Below are positions 48,701 to 56,432 of a DNA stretch of 64,000 nt, in pieces. The stretch is taken from the NCBI GenBank assembly GCA_026400105.1, contig JAPLPQ010000083.1, forward strand, positions 45,817 to 109,816. Reading direction: 5' to 3'. Under the pieces are notes generated by a model. The model saw nothing but the letters and a program-made list of their open reading frames with translations. It was not told the DNA's origin and searched no databases. Position numbers and translations under genes: made by a program. The stretch comes from Burkholderiales bacterium (GTDB lineage: Bacteria > Pseudomonadota > Gammaproteobacteria > Burkholderiales > Burkholderiaceae_C). Within the stretch, counting starts at the first letter, position 1, and the number at the start of each line of letters is the position of its first letter.

Positions 48701-48998
48701 CAGCCCGTTGCGCCATCTGCCGACGCTGGCTGGCGGTCGCGCTGCGCGGGATCGAGTAGGCGGTCGCACCGAGGCGGGCCAGCGCCAGCAGCGCCAGCAC
48801 CAGGCCGAGTTCCTCGACGAAGCTCAAGCCCACGACCTGGCCGGCCCGCACGCCCTGGGCCTGCAGCGCAGCGGCGTATTGCCAGACCGACTGGTCGAGC
48901 GCGCGAAAACCTATCGTCCTCTGGGGCAGCAGCAGGGCCGCAGCATCCGGGCGCGCCTGGGCATGCCCGATCAGGTCAAAAGTGATATTTCTCTGCAC
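45714..48998 (-). CDS. Adenylation (ANL) domain fused to CphA-like ATP-grasp ligase, function unknown
   Basis: 1094-residue two-enzyme protein. Residues 1-490 are an ANL adenylating domain with every core motif: TGSGSTGRPK (150-159), YGINEAG (293-299), the GD pair (373-374), YGRADHMLIMNGINIYP (387-403) and catalytic Lys479 in NHEGK. Residues about 650-1000 are an ATP-grasp ligase of cyanophycin-synthetase type: GGGVFQLGWGSKSHRI (693-708), VVKPLDLDRGEG (765-776), and metal ligands Glu955/Asn957 in NEVNHAP. No carrier-protein serine motif or membrane segment is seen. It presumably activates a carboxylate and then forms an amide bond, but substrates are unknown. It lies between lysA and fimT. 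Confidence 0.85.
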   Translation of the reverse strand: MQRNITFDLIGHAQARPDAAALLLPQRTIGFRALDQSVWQYAAALQAQGVRAGQVVGLSFVEELGLVLALLALARLGATAYSIPRSATASQRRQMAQRAAMVWLASDQPERFESGVASLRLERQAIEASPARIDSRLLVPAPEAPWLLITGSGSTGRPKLIPVSHAQGRARSELGARALGLTASDRVAALSHFDFSTSKFRLHEALWAGAACALELWTDTATVLQRCASDRLSVLYGTVFHAEQLIAALPAGNRETPPALPMLRAFELTASTVSDDLRQRFRQRLTPQLYVRYGINEAGPVAIAGPPEVYQIAGTVGRPPAGVEIELVDRRGQALPPATVGLVRIRTPALVDGYLGDAEASRASFQDGWFLPGDLGLLTREGQLVFYGRADHMLIMNGINIYPAEIEQLMAAHPAVADVAVVPVQHRVHQDIPVCALTLRAGATVSEQALLEHASSQLGARGPYRVLIVDAIPRNHEGKLMRAELLRLIGARLLTPGAQADSQGQKPAPAASQRRQRLQSFEQRFTLPAAVDLPALDGWLMRVLQTPIEAIDPAASCSQSPPSAPQERAGQWLWRALLLARQLLQASRIPVFDPPQIISLNGPDAETGRWQARVALALVQQLPVSAYSEALTAALGLCDLAASQTLTEASLQGFYDEASRVIGRLTRLMPPGKSTLPLLQAAHDQGIPFIHLGGGVFQLGWGSKSHRIDRSATELDSAIGARLAQNKALTARLLQGAGLPAPQHQVVTDADTALATAQRLGWPVVVKPLDLDRGEGVTVDVADQAALEAAFAAVQGLSPSRQVIVERQVAGCCHRLFIARGRLLYAVKRLPMSVMADGRHPIAELVQAELEAQRRLPPWQRSKIQPLDALALSALAAAGYSADSVPPAGSRIALRRIESTAWGGVDEKVSAIVHPENLRIALEASRLFGLDIAGIDLITPDIARPWFENGAIINEVNHAPQLGGGEISRRQIPVLLDWLIEDRGRIPIEVFVGGEAAWTAASQRWQALLTDGLRAYLTGPDLTLEPSGARCQMALTGSYPRARALALSTRVDAIVMAVPVREFVAAEFPFEGLDHIGEKATLHARASGQSASPH

Positions 48999-49017
48999 GG
49001 CGACCTCCGCCGTGCAG
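48993..49017 (-). promoter_or_regulatory. Perfect hairpin enclosing ribosome binding site and GTG start of the ANL/ATP-grasp gene
   Basis: Minus-strand CTGCACGGCG (49017-49008), loop GAGGT (49007-49003), CGCCGTGCAG (49002-48993): a 10-bp perfect stem. The Shine-Dalgarno GGAGG spans the end of the 5' arm and the loop (49008-49004), and the GTG start (48998-48996) is buried in the 3' arm, 5 bases after it. Translation should therefore depend on opening the hairpin, by a factor, temperature or an upstream ribosome. Confidence 0.75.
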
Positions 49018-49052
49018 TCTAGTCCTGGGGTTCTTTCCAGGCTAGTGCTGAT

Positions 49053-50345
49053 TTATATCGATTCGAGTCGTAGTTGATCCTCGACCGATTCGCGTGCACG
49101 CACCAGTCGCGCCTGATCGCCATCGACCAGCACCTCGGCGGCCCGGCCGCGACTGTTGTAGTTGCTCGACATGCTCATGCAGTAGGCGCCCGCCGAGCAG
49201 ACCGCCAGCAGGTCGCCGGCTTGCACCGCCAGCTGGCGGTCGCGTCCCAGCCAGTCGCCGCTCTCGCAGACCGGGCCGACCACGTCCCAGGTCTGGATTT
49301 CGCCATTGGCCTCGCGCGGCTGCACCGGCACGATCGCGTGGTAGGCCTCGTACATGGCGGGGCGCGGCAGGTCGTTCATCGCCGCATCGACGATCAGGAA
49401 GTTCTTCTGTTCGCCGGGCTTGAGGAATACGGTTTCGGTCAGGCAGATGCCGGCGTTGCCGATCAGCGAACGGCCCGGCTCGATCACGAGCTTGCGCTGG
49501 CCGTAGCCACGCGCGTCGAGCTTGGCCAGCAGCAGTTGCCACAGCGCGTCGGCCGCCGGCGGGGTCTCGCCGTGGTAGTTGATGCCCAGGCCGCCGCCGA
49601 AGTCGATATGTTCGAGCGTGATGCCGCCGGCCTCGATCGCATCGACCAGATCGAGCACGCGGTCCATCGCGTCGAGGTAGGGCGAGGTCTCGGTGATCTG
49701 CGAGCCGATATGGCAGTCGATGCCGGTGACTTTCAGTCCGGGCAGCGCAGCGGCATGGCGGTAGGCTGCCAGTGCGTCGGTGTGCGCGATGCCGAACTTG
49801 TTGCCCTTGAGACCGGTCGAGATATAGGGATGGGTCTTGGCGTCGACATCGGGGTTGACGCGCAGGCTGACCGGTGCACGCAGGCCCATGCCAGCAGCGA
49901 CTTCGCTCAGCACATCGAGCTCGGGCAGGCTCTCGACGTTGAAGCAGCCGATGCCGGCCTCGAGGGCCAGGCGCATCTCGGCGCGGGTCTTGCCCACGCC
50001 CGAGAAGATCACCTTGGCCGGCTCCACGCCGGCGCGCAGCGCGCGCTCGAGCTCGCCGCCCGAGACGATGTCGAGGCCGCAGCCGGCCTGGACGAAGGTG
50101 CGCAGCACGGCCAGCGTCGAGTTGGCCTTCATCGCGTAGCAGATCAGGGCCTGGCGGCCGGCGAAGCCACGCTGATAGGCCGCGAGCGCGTCCAGCATCG
50201 CGGCCTGGGAATAGACGAACAGCGGCGTGCCGTGCTCGCGCGCGAGTTCGGCGGCGGACACGCCCTCGACCATCAGCTGGCCGTCGCGGTAATCGATGAA
50301 GGGACGTGCCGGCAAATCGGTCCGGGCTTGTTCGAGTGAAGACAT
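49053..50345 (-). CDS. lysA: Diaminopimelate decarboxylase
   Basis: 430-residue PLP enzyme of the alanine racemase fold that makes L-lysine from meso-diaminopimelate. The PLP lysine is K73 in YAMKANS; HIDFGGGLGINY, EPGRSLIGNAG and GPVCESGDWLG are the other family motifs (glycine-rich phosphate loop, PLP contact and substrate cysteine). Start ATG 50345. It follows lptM by 7 bases, the common lptM-lysA order of proteobacteria, and is followed after 54 bases by the ANL/ATP-grasp gene. Confidence 0.95.
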   Translation of the reverse strand: MSSLEQARTDLPARPFIDYRDGQLMVEGVSAAELAREHGTPLFVYSQAAMLDALAAYQRGFAGRQALICYAMKANSTLAVLRTFVQAGCGLDIVSGGELERALRAGVEPAKVIFSGVGKTRAEMRLALEAGIGCFNVESLPELDVLSEVAAGMGLRAPVSLRVNPDVDAKTHPYISTGLKGNKFGIAHTDALAAYRHAAALPGLKVTGIDCHIGSQITETSPYLDAMDRVLDLVDAIEAGGITLEHIDFGGGLGINYHGETPPAADALWQLLLAKLDARGYGQRKLVIEPGRSLIGNAGICLTETVFLKPGEQKNFLIVDAAMNDLPRPAMYEAYHAIVPVQPREANGEIQTWDVVGPVCESGDWLGRDRQLAVQAGDLLAVCSAGAYCMSMSSNYNSRGRAAEVLVDGDQARLVRARESVEDQLRLESI

Positions 50346-50352
50346 GGTGCGC

Positions 50353-50577
50353 TTATCGGATAGGCTTGGCGGGGGAGGGGGCCGTGGCGGGCACGGTGGA
50401 AGCCTGATGCCCAGGCAGATAGAGCGGGCCCTTCTGGCCGCAGCCGCTCAAGACCAGCAGGGCGGCGCTGCAACAGCCGAGCAGCGCCAGTCGGCCCGGG
50501 CAGGCCAAGGCCCTGGCCCTGATGGGGCCAAGGGCTGGGAGGCCGGGCAGGCCTAAAATTCGGCAGATTTCAAACAT
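50353..50577 (-). CDS. lptM: LptM-like small lipoprotein (LPS translocon chaperone)
   Basis: 74-residue lipoprotein with lipobox LVLSGC (Cys46) directly followed by GQKGPLYLP, the diagnostic LptM/YifL motif; LptM helps the LptD-LptE LPS translocon form its native disulfides. The ATG at 50577 gives a longer than usual signal region; a TTG 23 codons later (50508) would give a more typical signal, so the start is uncertain. It lies between divergent cyaY (12 bases away) and lysA (7 bases), a conserved arrangement. Confidence 0.85.
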   Translation of the reverse strand: MFEICRILGLPGLPALGPIRARALACPGRLALLGCCSAALLVLSGCGQKGPLYLPGHQASTVPATAPSPAKPIR

Positions 50578-50589
50578 CCGGGAATTGTA

Positions 50590-50919
50590 ATGACCGACCT
50601 CGAATATATGGATCGCGCCGAAGCGGTACTCCAGGCCATCGAACTGGTTTGCGACCGCATCAACGACGAGAGCGATGCCGACATCGACAACCAGCGCGTC
50701 GGCGGCATGATCACGCTGACCTTCGCCAATCGCAGCCAGATCGTGATCAACCTGCAAAAACCGCTGCAGGAGATCTGGCTGGCCGCGCGCTCGGGCGGTT
50801 ACCACTACCAGTTCGATGGCAGCCAGTGGCAGGACACCAAGGGTCAGGGCGAGTTCTTCGCCCATCTGACGCGCGAGGCCAGCGCGCAGGCGGGCCAGCC
50901 GCTGGTCTTCAGTTCCTGA
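50590..50919 (+). CDS. cyaY: Frataxin-like iron donor CyaY
   Basis: 109-residue frataxin homologue that binds iron on an acidic ridge and modulates IscS-dependent Fe-S cluster assembly. The N-terminal acidic helix ([20 protein letters not shown]) carries the ridge, then [20 protein letters not shown] and the [21 protein letters not shown] motif typical of frataxins. The gene is divergent from lptM-lysA. Its 3' end overlaps the mrcA 3' end by 11 bases (convergent). Confidence 0.95.
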   Translation: MTDLEYMDRAEAVLQAIELVCDRINDESDADIDNQRVGGMITLTFANRSQIVINLQKPLQEIWLAARSGGYHYQFDGSQWQDTKGQGEFFAHLTREASAQAGQPLVFSS

Positions 50920-53272
50920 ACAGGTCGAGGATGCTGCGCTTCTCGTCCGATTCGGCCGGTGCGGCTTCGCCTTCACCGCCGCCGATCCTCGCCATGCCGC
51001 TGCCAGGCGCATAGTTGTCGTAGTACCACTCGCCTGCGACGTTCACCACGCCGGCAGGAACGGGCAGCTCCATCACCGGTGTATCGCGCAGCGCCTCGGA
51101 CATGAAGTTGATCCAGATCGGCAGCGAAAGGCCGCCGCCGGTCTCGCGGCTGCCCAGGTTGCGCGGGGTGTCGTAGCCGACCCAGACCGCACCGACCAGG
51201 GTCGGCTGGAAGCCCACGAACCAGGCATCGACGGCATCGTTGGTGGTGCCGGTCTTGCCATAGAGATCGCGTCGCTTGAGCGTGGCCTGGGCCCTGGCCG
51301 CGGTGCCCGAGCGCGCGACCTCGTTGAGCAGCTGGTCCATGATGAAGGCATTGCGCGGCTCGATCACCTGCGGCATCTCTTCCGGGACCTGCGACTTGAA
51401 CTCCTGCAGCACGCGGCCCTTGTGGTCGTCTATGCGGCTGATGAAGCGCGGCGCGGCATAGTGTCCGCCGTTGGCGAACACGCCGTAGCCGGCGGCCATC
51501 TGCAGCGGCGTGACCGAGCCTGCGCCCAGCGCCATCGTCAGGTAGGGTGGGTGCTTGTCGGCGTCGAAGCCGAAGCGGGTAACCCATTGCTGTGCTTCCC
51601 TGGCCCCGACGGTTTGCAGGATGCGGATCGACACCATGTTCTTGGACTTGGCCAGTGCGGTGCGCACGCTCATCGGGCCTTCAAACTTGCCGTCGTAGTT
51701 CTTGGGTTCCCAGGGCTGTCCGCCCGTGACCCCGGCGCTGAAATACAGCGGAGCGTCGTTGACCATGGTCGCTGGCGTCACGCCATGCTCGAGCGCCGCC
51801 GAATAGATGAAGGGCTTGAAGCTCGAGCCCGGCTGGCGCCAGGCCTGGGTCACATGGTTGAACTTGTTCTTCTCGAAGTCGAAGCCACCGACCAGCGCGC
51901 GAATCTCGCCGCTGCGCGGATCGAGCGCGACGAAGGCCGCCTCGACCTCGGGCAGCTGGGTCAGCTCCCAGTTGCTGGCACCCTTGACCACGCGCACCAC
52001 GGCGCCCGGGCGCAGCTTGAGGTTGGGCGGCGCCTTGGCCGACAGGCCCGATTGGACCGGCTTCAGGCCTTCGCCCGTGATCTCGATCGGTTCGTCGTCG
52101 CCGCGCAGCACCACCACCTTGCGTGGTCCGGCCTCCAGCACCACCGCCGTGCGCAGTTCGCCGCTGTCGGGGTGGCTGGCAATCACTTCGTCAATCGCAT
52201 CGGCGCGCGCCTTGGGGTCAGCCGGCAGTTCGATGAATTTTTCCGGCCCGCGGTAATGCTGACGGCGCTCGAAGTCGAGCACGCCCCGGCGCAGTGCCTG
52301 GTAGGCGGCTTGCTGTGCGCGCGAGTCCAGCGTCGTGTGCACCGTCAGGCCCCGGGTGTAGGTTTCGGGACCGTATTGCTCGAACACCGCCTGGCGCACC
52401 ATCTCGGCCAGGTATTCGGCATGCAGCGGCGGCTTGCCGTTGTCACGGCGCAATACCAGTGTCTCTTCCTTGGCCAGGCGAGCTTGCTCGGCGCTGATGA
52501 AGCCGTTTTCCTGCATGCGCTCGATGATGTATTGCTGGCGGATGCGGGCGCGCTTGGGGTTGGTGATCGGGTTGTAGGCCGAAGGTGCCTTGGGCAGACC
52601 GGCCAGCATCGCGGCTTCGGCGACAGTGAGGTCCTTGAGCGGCTTGCCGAAGTAGACCTGTGACGCGGCGGCGAAACCATAGGCCCGGTGACCCAGGAAG
52701 ATCTGGTTCATGTAGATCTCGAGGATCTGGTCCTTGCCCAGCAGGGCCTCGAGCTTGAAGGTCAGCAGCACCTCGTAGATCTTGCGCAGGTAGCTCTTCT
52801 CGCTCGAGAGATAGACGTTGCGCGCCACCTGCATCGTGATGGTCGAGGCGCCCTGGCTCTTGGACTGCCCCAGGTTGGCCAGCGCCGCGCGCAACATCCC
52901 GATGTAGTCGACCCCGCTGTGCTCGTAGAAGCGGGCATCCTCGATCGCCAGCACGGCATTGATCATGACCGGTGGGATGTCCTCGATCGGCGTCAGGTTG
53001 CGGCGCTCCTCGCCGAACTCGGCGATCGTTTCGCCATCGGCGCTCAGCACGCGCAGCGGCAACTTGGGCCGGTAGTCAGCCAGGGCGGCCACGTCGGGCA
53101 GCTTGGGGAATGCCAGGGCCAGCGCAATGCCCGCGGCCAGCAGCAATGCCAGCACGCCAGCGACAGTCGCTCCGAGCAGCCACTTGAGCCAACGCCAGCC
53201 CGAGGAGGCTTGCTGGCCGCGGGGGGAGGAGGGATCCTCCTGCGAGTACGAGTGTGGGGGGCGAGCAGGCAT
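50909..53272 (-). CDS. mrcA: Penicillin-binding protein 1A (bifunctional)
   Basis: 787-residue class A PBP that polymerises and crosslinks peptidoglycan. A cytoplasmic N-terminus precedes one membrane helix (about 33-54). The glycosyltransferase domain has E111-DARFYEH and [12 protein letters not shown]; the transpeptidase has the SxxK serine in GSSFKPF (around 483), SxN as SKN and KTG in YGKTGTTND. An OB-like insert between them fits the PBP1A type. Divergently opposite lies pilM, the classic mrcA/pilMNOPQ arrangement. Convergent with cyaY, overlapping by 11 bases. Confidence 0.94.
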   Translation of the reverse strand: MPARPPHSYSQEDPSSPRGQQASSGWRWLKWLLGATVAGVLALLLAAGIALALAFPKLPDVAALADYRPKLPLRVLSADGETIAEFGEERRNLTPIEDIPPVMINAVLAIEDARFYEHSGVDYIGMLRAALANLGQSKSQGASTITMQVARNVYLSSEKSYLRKIYEVLLTFKLEALLGKDQILEIYMNQIFLGHRAYGFAAASQVYFGKPLKDLTVAEAAMLAGLPKAPSAYNPITNPKRARIRQQYIIERMQENGFISAEQARLAKEETLVLRRDNGKPPLHAEYLAEMVRQAVFEQYGPETYTRGLTVHTTLDSRAQQAAYQALRRGVLDFERRQHYRGPEKFIELPADPKARADAIDEVIASHPDSGELRTAVVLEAGPRKVVVLRGDDEPIEITGEGLKPVQSGLSAKAPPNLKLRPGAVVRVVKGASNWELTQLPEVEAAFVALDPRSGEIRALVGGFDFEKNKFNHVTQAWRQPGSSFKPFIYSAALEHGVTPATMVNDAPLYFSAGVTGGQPWEPKNYDGKFEGPMSVRTALAKSKNMVSIRILQTVGAREAQQWVTRFGFDADKHPPYLTMALGAGSVTPLQMAAGYGVFANGGHYAAPRFISRIDDHKGRVLQEFKSQVPEEMPQVIEPRNAFIMDQLLNEVARSGTAARAQATLKRRDLYGKTGTTNDAVDAWFVGFQPTLVGAVWVGYDTPRNLGSRETGGGLSLPIWINFMSEALRDTPVMELPVPAGVVNVAGEWYYDNYAPGSGMARIGGGEGEAAPAESDEKRSILDLFRN

Positions 53273-53298
53273 GGATGTCCGTCTGAAGGTAGTGCTGG

Positions 53299-53304
53299 AT
53301 TATA
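53299..53304 (-). promoter_or_regulatory. Candidate -10 box of mrcA
   Basis: Consensus TATAAT on the minus strand, 27-32 bases before the mrcA start. No matching -35 was found at 16-18 bases, so it is only a candidate. Confidence 0.4.
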
Positions 53305-53391
53305 GAAATCCGGCCGTTCTTTCGCTTGGCCTGTTTCTTGTTGCTACAAGTCAATTGACATTTATGAAAATAAATAAGACTCCAAACAGTC

Positions 53392-53421
53392 TTGTTGCCT
53401 TTGATGTCTTGCTGCTAGTAT
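53392..53421 (+). promoter_or_regulatory. Candidate promoter of pilMNOPQ
   Basis: TTGTTG (53392-53397), an 18-base spacer, and TAGTAT (53416-53421) preceded by TGC, an extended -10. It lies about 50 bases before the pilM start in the divergent mrcA/pilM region. A second TTGACA at 53355-53360, part of the palindrome GTCAATTGAC, lacks a matching -10. Confidence 0.4.
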
Positions 53422-53472
53422 GCAAGTAACAAAAAGATACGCCATGCAGGCACCTTTCGAAGGAGAGAGGAA

Positions 53473-54552
53473 TTGATCTCATTCGGGACACTCATCAGTC
53501 GTGGACCAGCGCCCATGCTCGGTATCGACATCAGTTCATCCACCGTCAAGCTGGTCGAGCTGGGGCGCAATCCGGACGGCCAGTTGGTGCTGGAACGCTG
53601 TGCCATGGAGCCGCTCGAGCGTGGCTGGATCAATGAAGGCAACGTCGAGCGCTTTGACGAGGTGGCTGATGCCCTGCGCCGTCTGCTGCAGCGCAGCGGC
53701 AGCAAGACCCGCAATGCCGCGCTGGCGTTGCCGGGTTCGGCGGTCATCACCAAGAGGATCGTGCTGGCGGCCGGCCTGAGCGACCTCGAGCTCGAGTCGC
53801 TGGTCGAGGTCGAGGCCTCCCAGTGCATTCCCTTTCCCCTGCCTGAAGTCAGTCTGGACTTTTGCGTGATCGGGCCCTCGGCCGGTTCGGCCGAGATGGT
53901 CGATGTGCTGCTGGCTGCCTCGCGCAAGGAAAAGGTCTCGGACCGCCAGGCCCTGGCCGAGGCGGTCGGCCTGCTGCCGGTCGTGATGGATGTCGAGTCC
54001 TATGCCATGCGCCTGGCGGCGGGCCGTGTCATGGACGCGCTGCCCAATCAGGGCCGCGACGCGCTGATCGCGCTGATCGAGGTCGGTTCGCACAGCACCA
54101 GCTTGCAGGTCATACGCAACGACGACATGCTCTACGAGCGCGATCAGGTCTTTGGTGGCGCCGTCCTGAGCCAGCAGATCGCGCGCCAGTACGGCCTGAG
54201 CTTCGAGGAGGCCGATGCGAGAAAGAAGAGCGGCGACCTGCCGCCCGACTATTCGGACCAGGTGCTGCGCCCCTTCATGGACAGCCTGGGCCAGGAGATC
54301 GGGCGCGCGCTGCAGTTCTTCTTCACCAGCACGCCGCACAACAAGGTCGACCATATCCTGCTGTCGGGCGGCTGTGCGGCCCTGCCCGGGGTGGTCGAGA
54401 CCGTGGCCGCCCAGACCGCATTCCCCTGCAAGCTGGTCGATCCCTTTGACGGCATGCTGTTCGGGCCCGAGGTCAAGTCAGCCGGGCTGGCGCTCGAGTC
54501 GACCTCTTACCTGGTTGCCACCGGGCTGGCATTGCGGAGGTTCTACCCATGA
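53473..54552 (+). CDS. pilM: Type IV pilus inner-membrane platform protein PilM
   Basis: 359-residue actin-like (FtsA-fold) cytoplasmic ATPase that binds the PilN N-terminus and links the motor ring to the alignment complex. The phosphate motif LGIDISSSTVKLVEL is at residues 16-30 and the C-terminal LLSGGCAALPGVVE is the second nucleotide loop. The start is TTG at 53473, supported by AGGAG seven bases upstream and by the full-length family N-terminus; the ATG at 53518 would remove the first strand. The stop overlaps pilN (ATGA). Confidence 0.93.
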   Translation: MISFGTLISRGPAPMLGIDISSSTVKLVELGRNPDGQLVLERCAMEPLERGWINEGNVERFDEVADALRRLLQRSGSKTRNAALALPGSAVITKRIVLAAGLSDLELESLVEVEASQCIPFPLPEVSLDFCVIGPSAGSAEMVDVLLAASRKEKVSDRQALAEAVGLLPVVMDVESYAMRLAAGRVMDALPNQGRDALIALIEVGSHSTSLQVIRNDDMLYERDQVFGGAVLSQQIARQYGLSFEEADARKKSGDLPPDYSDQVLRPFMDSLGQEIGRALQFFFTSTPHNKVDHILLSGGCAALPGVVETVAAQTAFPCKLVDPFDGMLFGPEVKSAGLALESTSYLVATGLALRRFYP

Positions 54553-55169
54553 TCCTGATCAACCTGCTGCCGCATCGCGAAGCGGCGCGCAAGCGGCGTC
54601 GCGAGCTGTTCCTGTTTCAGCTCCTGTTCGCCCTGCTGGTCGGCCTGCTGCTGGTCGGCGCCGTGGCGCTGTCCTACCAGGCGCGTATCGATTCCCAGCG
54701 TGATCGCAACGACCTGTTTCGGGCCGAGATCGCCCTGCTCGATGCGCAGATCAAGGAAGTCGCCAGCCTCAAGACCCAGGTCGAGGCCCTCAAGGCGCGC
54801 CAGCAGGCGGTCGAACGGCTGCAGGCGGATCGCAACCTGCCGGTGCATTTGCTCGAGGAAATGGTCAAGCAGGTGCCCGATGGCGTCTACCTGAGCTCGC
54901 TCAAGCAGGAGGGCTCCAGCATCGTGATCGCAGGCATGGCGCAGTCGCAGGAGCGGGTCTCGGAGTTGCTGCGCAATCTGGGCAACCACAGCGCCTGGCT
55001 GCGTCAGCCGCAACTGGTCGAGATCGTGGCGGGCGAGGTCAACGTGCCCCAGCGCGGGACCCGGCGGGTGTCCAACTTCTCGATCCGCGTCGCGCTCGTG
55101 CGCAGCCAGGAAGCCGAGGCCCACCCGTCTGCTGCCAAGCCGGATAGCGTTCCGGCCGGCAAGGTCTGA
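54549..55169 (+). CDS. pilN: Type IV pilus assembly protein PilN
   Basis: 206-residue inner-membrane protein with the conserved cytoplasmic N-terminus MILINLLPHREAARKRR (the INLLP motif inserts into PilM), one membrane helix (about 21-43), a coiled coil and a ferredoxin-like periplasmic domain from about residue 110. It forms a heterodimer with PilO. Overlaps pilM by 4 bases and precedes pilO by 13 bases. Confidence 0.93.
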   Translation: MILINLLPHREAARKRRRELFLFQLLFALLVGLLLVGAVALSYQARIDSQRDRNDLFRAEIALLDAQIKEVASLKTQVEALKARQQAVERLQADRNLPVHLLEEMVKQVPDGVYLSSLKQEGSSIVIAGMAQSQERVSELLRNLGNHSAWLRQPQLVEIVAGEVNVPQRGTRRVSNFSIRVALVRSQEAEAHPSAAKPDSVPAGKV

Positions 55170-55182
55170 GGAGAAAGCGACC

Positions 55183-55884
55183 ATGGCCACACTCAAGCCC
55201 CAGCCGTCCGTCGATTTCTCCGCCTGGCGCCAGCGGCTGCGTCAGGATTTCACGAATCTCGACCGCAGCGACCCGTCGCGCTGGCCCTCGCTGCCGCGTT
55301 ACCTGCTGCTGTGCGCTGCAGTGGTGCTGGTCTTCGTGGCGCTCTGGTACGGCTGGCTCAGCGGTCGGGCCGAAGAGCTCGAAGCCGAGCGGCGGCAGGA
55401 AATCGAGCTGCGCGCGACCTACACCAGCAAGCTGGCCCAGGCCGTCAACCTCGAGGTGCTCAAGCTCCAGCTCGAACAGGTCCAGGTCTATGTCAATCAG
55501 CTCGAAAAGCAGCTGCCGAGCAAGGCCGAGATGGATGCGCTGCTGTCCGACATCAACCAGGCCGGTCTCGGGCGCAGCCTGCAGTTCGAGCTGTTCCGGC
55601 CCGGCAGCGTGAACGTGCAGGAATACTACGCCGAGCAGCCGATCGCCTTGCGCGTCAGCGGTGGCTACCACGACATCGCGCTGTTTGCTGCCGACATCGC
55701 CGGGCTGTCGCGCATCGTCACGCTCAACGACCTGACGATCGCTCCGATGCTCAACAAGCCCAATCTGCTGACACTGGAAGCCACGGCCAAGACTTTCCGC
55801 TATCTGGACCCCGACGAGGTCCTGGTCCAGCAGGCGGCCGCCAAGGCCAACAAGGCCGCCGAGAAAAAGGGGAAGCAGCAATGA
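55183..55884 (+). CDS. pilO: Type IV pilus assembly protein PilO
   Basis: 233-residue inner-membrane partner of PilN. A longer cytoplasmic N-terminus precedes the membrane helix (about 43-60: YLLLCAAVVLVFVALWYGWL), then a coiled coil rich in Glu/Leu/Gln (around 65-120) and a periplasmic ferredoxin-like domain with LFRPGSVNVQEYYAEQPIAL. The C-terminus is Lys/Ala rich. Start ATG 55183 after GAGGAGAAAGCGACC. Overlaps pilP by 4 bases (ATGA). Confidence 0.93.
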   Translation: MATLKPQPSVDFSAWRQRLRQDFTNLDRSDPSRWPSLPRYLLLCAAVVLVFVALWYGWLSGRAEELEAERRQEIELRATYTSKLAQAVNLEVLKLQLEQVQVYVNQLEKQLPSKAEMDALLSDINQAGLGRSLQFELFRPGSVNVQEYYAEQPIALRVSGGYHDIALFAADIAGLSRIVTLNDLTIAPMLNKPNLLTLEATAKTFRYLDPDEVLVQQAAAKANKAAEKKGKQQ

Positions 55885-56432
55885 AGCCCATCCATCCCGC
55901 TTCGCTCAGCGTGACCTTGGGCCTGGTCCTGCTGCTGGCGGCCTGCGGCCAGGCCAATCAGGAAGAAATTCGGCAATGGATGGCCGAGCAGCGTCAAGCC
56001 GTCTCGCCCCAGGTCGAACCCATACCCGAGCCCACCCGCTTCGTGCCGCAGGCCTATGGATCCGGGTCGGCCCTGGCGCCCTTCAGTTCCGAGAAGCTGT
56101 TCGTTGCGCTGCGCAGCGAGAGTGCGTCGGGTGCCGGCGGCGCCCTGATCCGGGCCGAGCTGAACCGGCGCAAGGAAGCACTCGAGTTCGTTCCGCTCGA
56201 TGCCATGTCCATGGTCGGTTTGCTGGACCGGCGCGGCCGCAAGGTGGCCCTGGTCCGGGTGGACAAGCTGCTCTATCAGGTCGGCATCGGACAGTATCTG
56301 GGACAGAACTTTGGCCGTGTCATGAAGATCAGCGAGCACGAAATCGCCTTGCGCGAGATTGTTCAGGACGCCGCTGGCGACTGGGTCGAGCGCCCGGTCA
56401 CGCTGCAGCTACAGGAGGAGACCCGCAAATGA
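55881..56432 (+). CDS. pilP: Type IV pilus lipoprotein PilP
   Basis: 183-residue inner-membrane-anchored lipoprotein linking the PilNO complex to the secretin. The signal ends at lipobox LLAAC with lipidated Cys22; a disordered proline-rich linker follows (about 25-70) and then the beta-sandwich HR-like domain (KVALVRVDKLLYQVGIGQYL with GRVMKISEHEIALREIV). The ATG at 55881 overlaps pilO; the stop overlaps pilQ by 4 bases. Confidence 0.92.
   Translation: MKPIHPASLSVTLGLVLLLAACGQANQEEIRQWMAEQRQAVSPQVEPIPEPTRFVPQAYGSGSALAPFSSEKLFVALRSESASGAGGALIRAELNRRKEALEFVPLDAMSMVGLLDRRGRKVALVRVDKLLYQVGIGQYLGQNFGRVMKISEHEIALREIVQDAAGDWVERPVTLQLQEETRK

Noticed and set aside
50353-51012. Longer reading of the lptM frame upstream of 50577
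   Set aside because: It would run antisense through cyaY and place the lipoprotein signal deep inside the protein.
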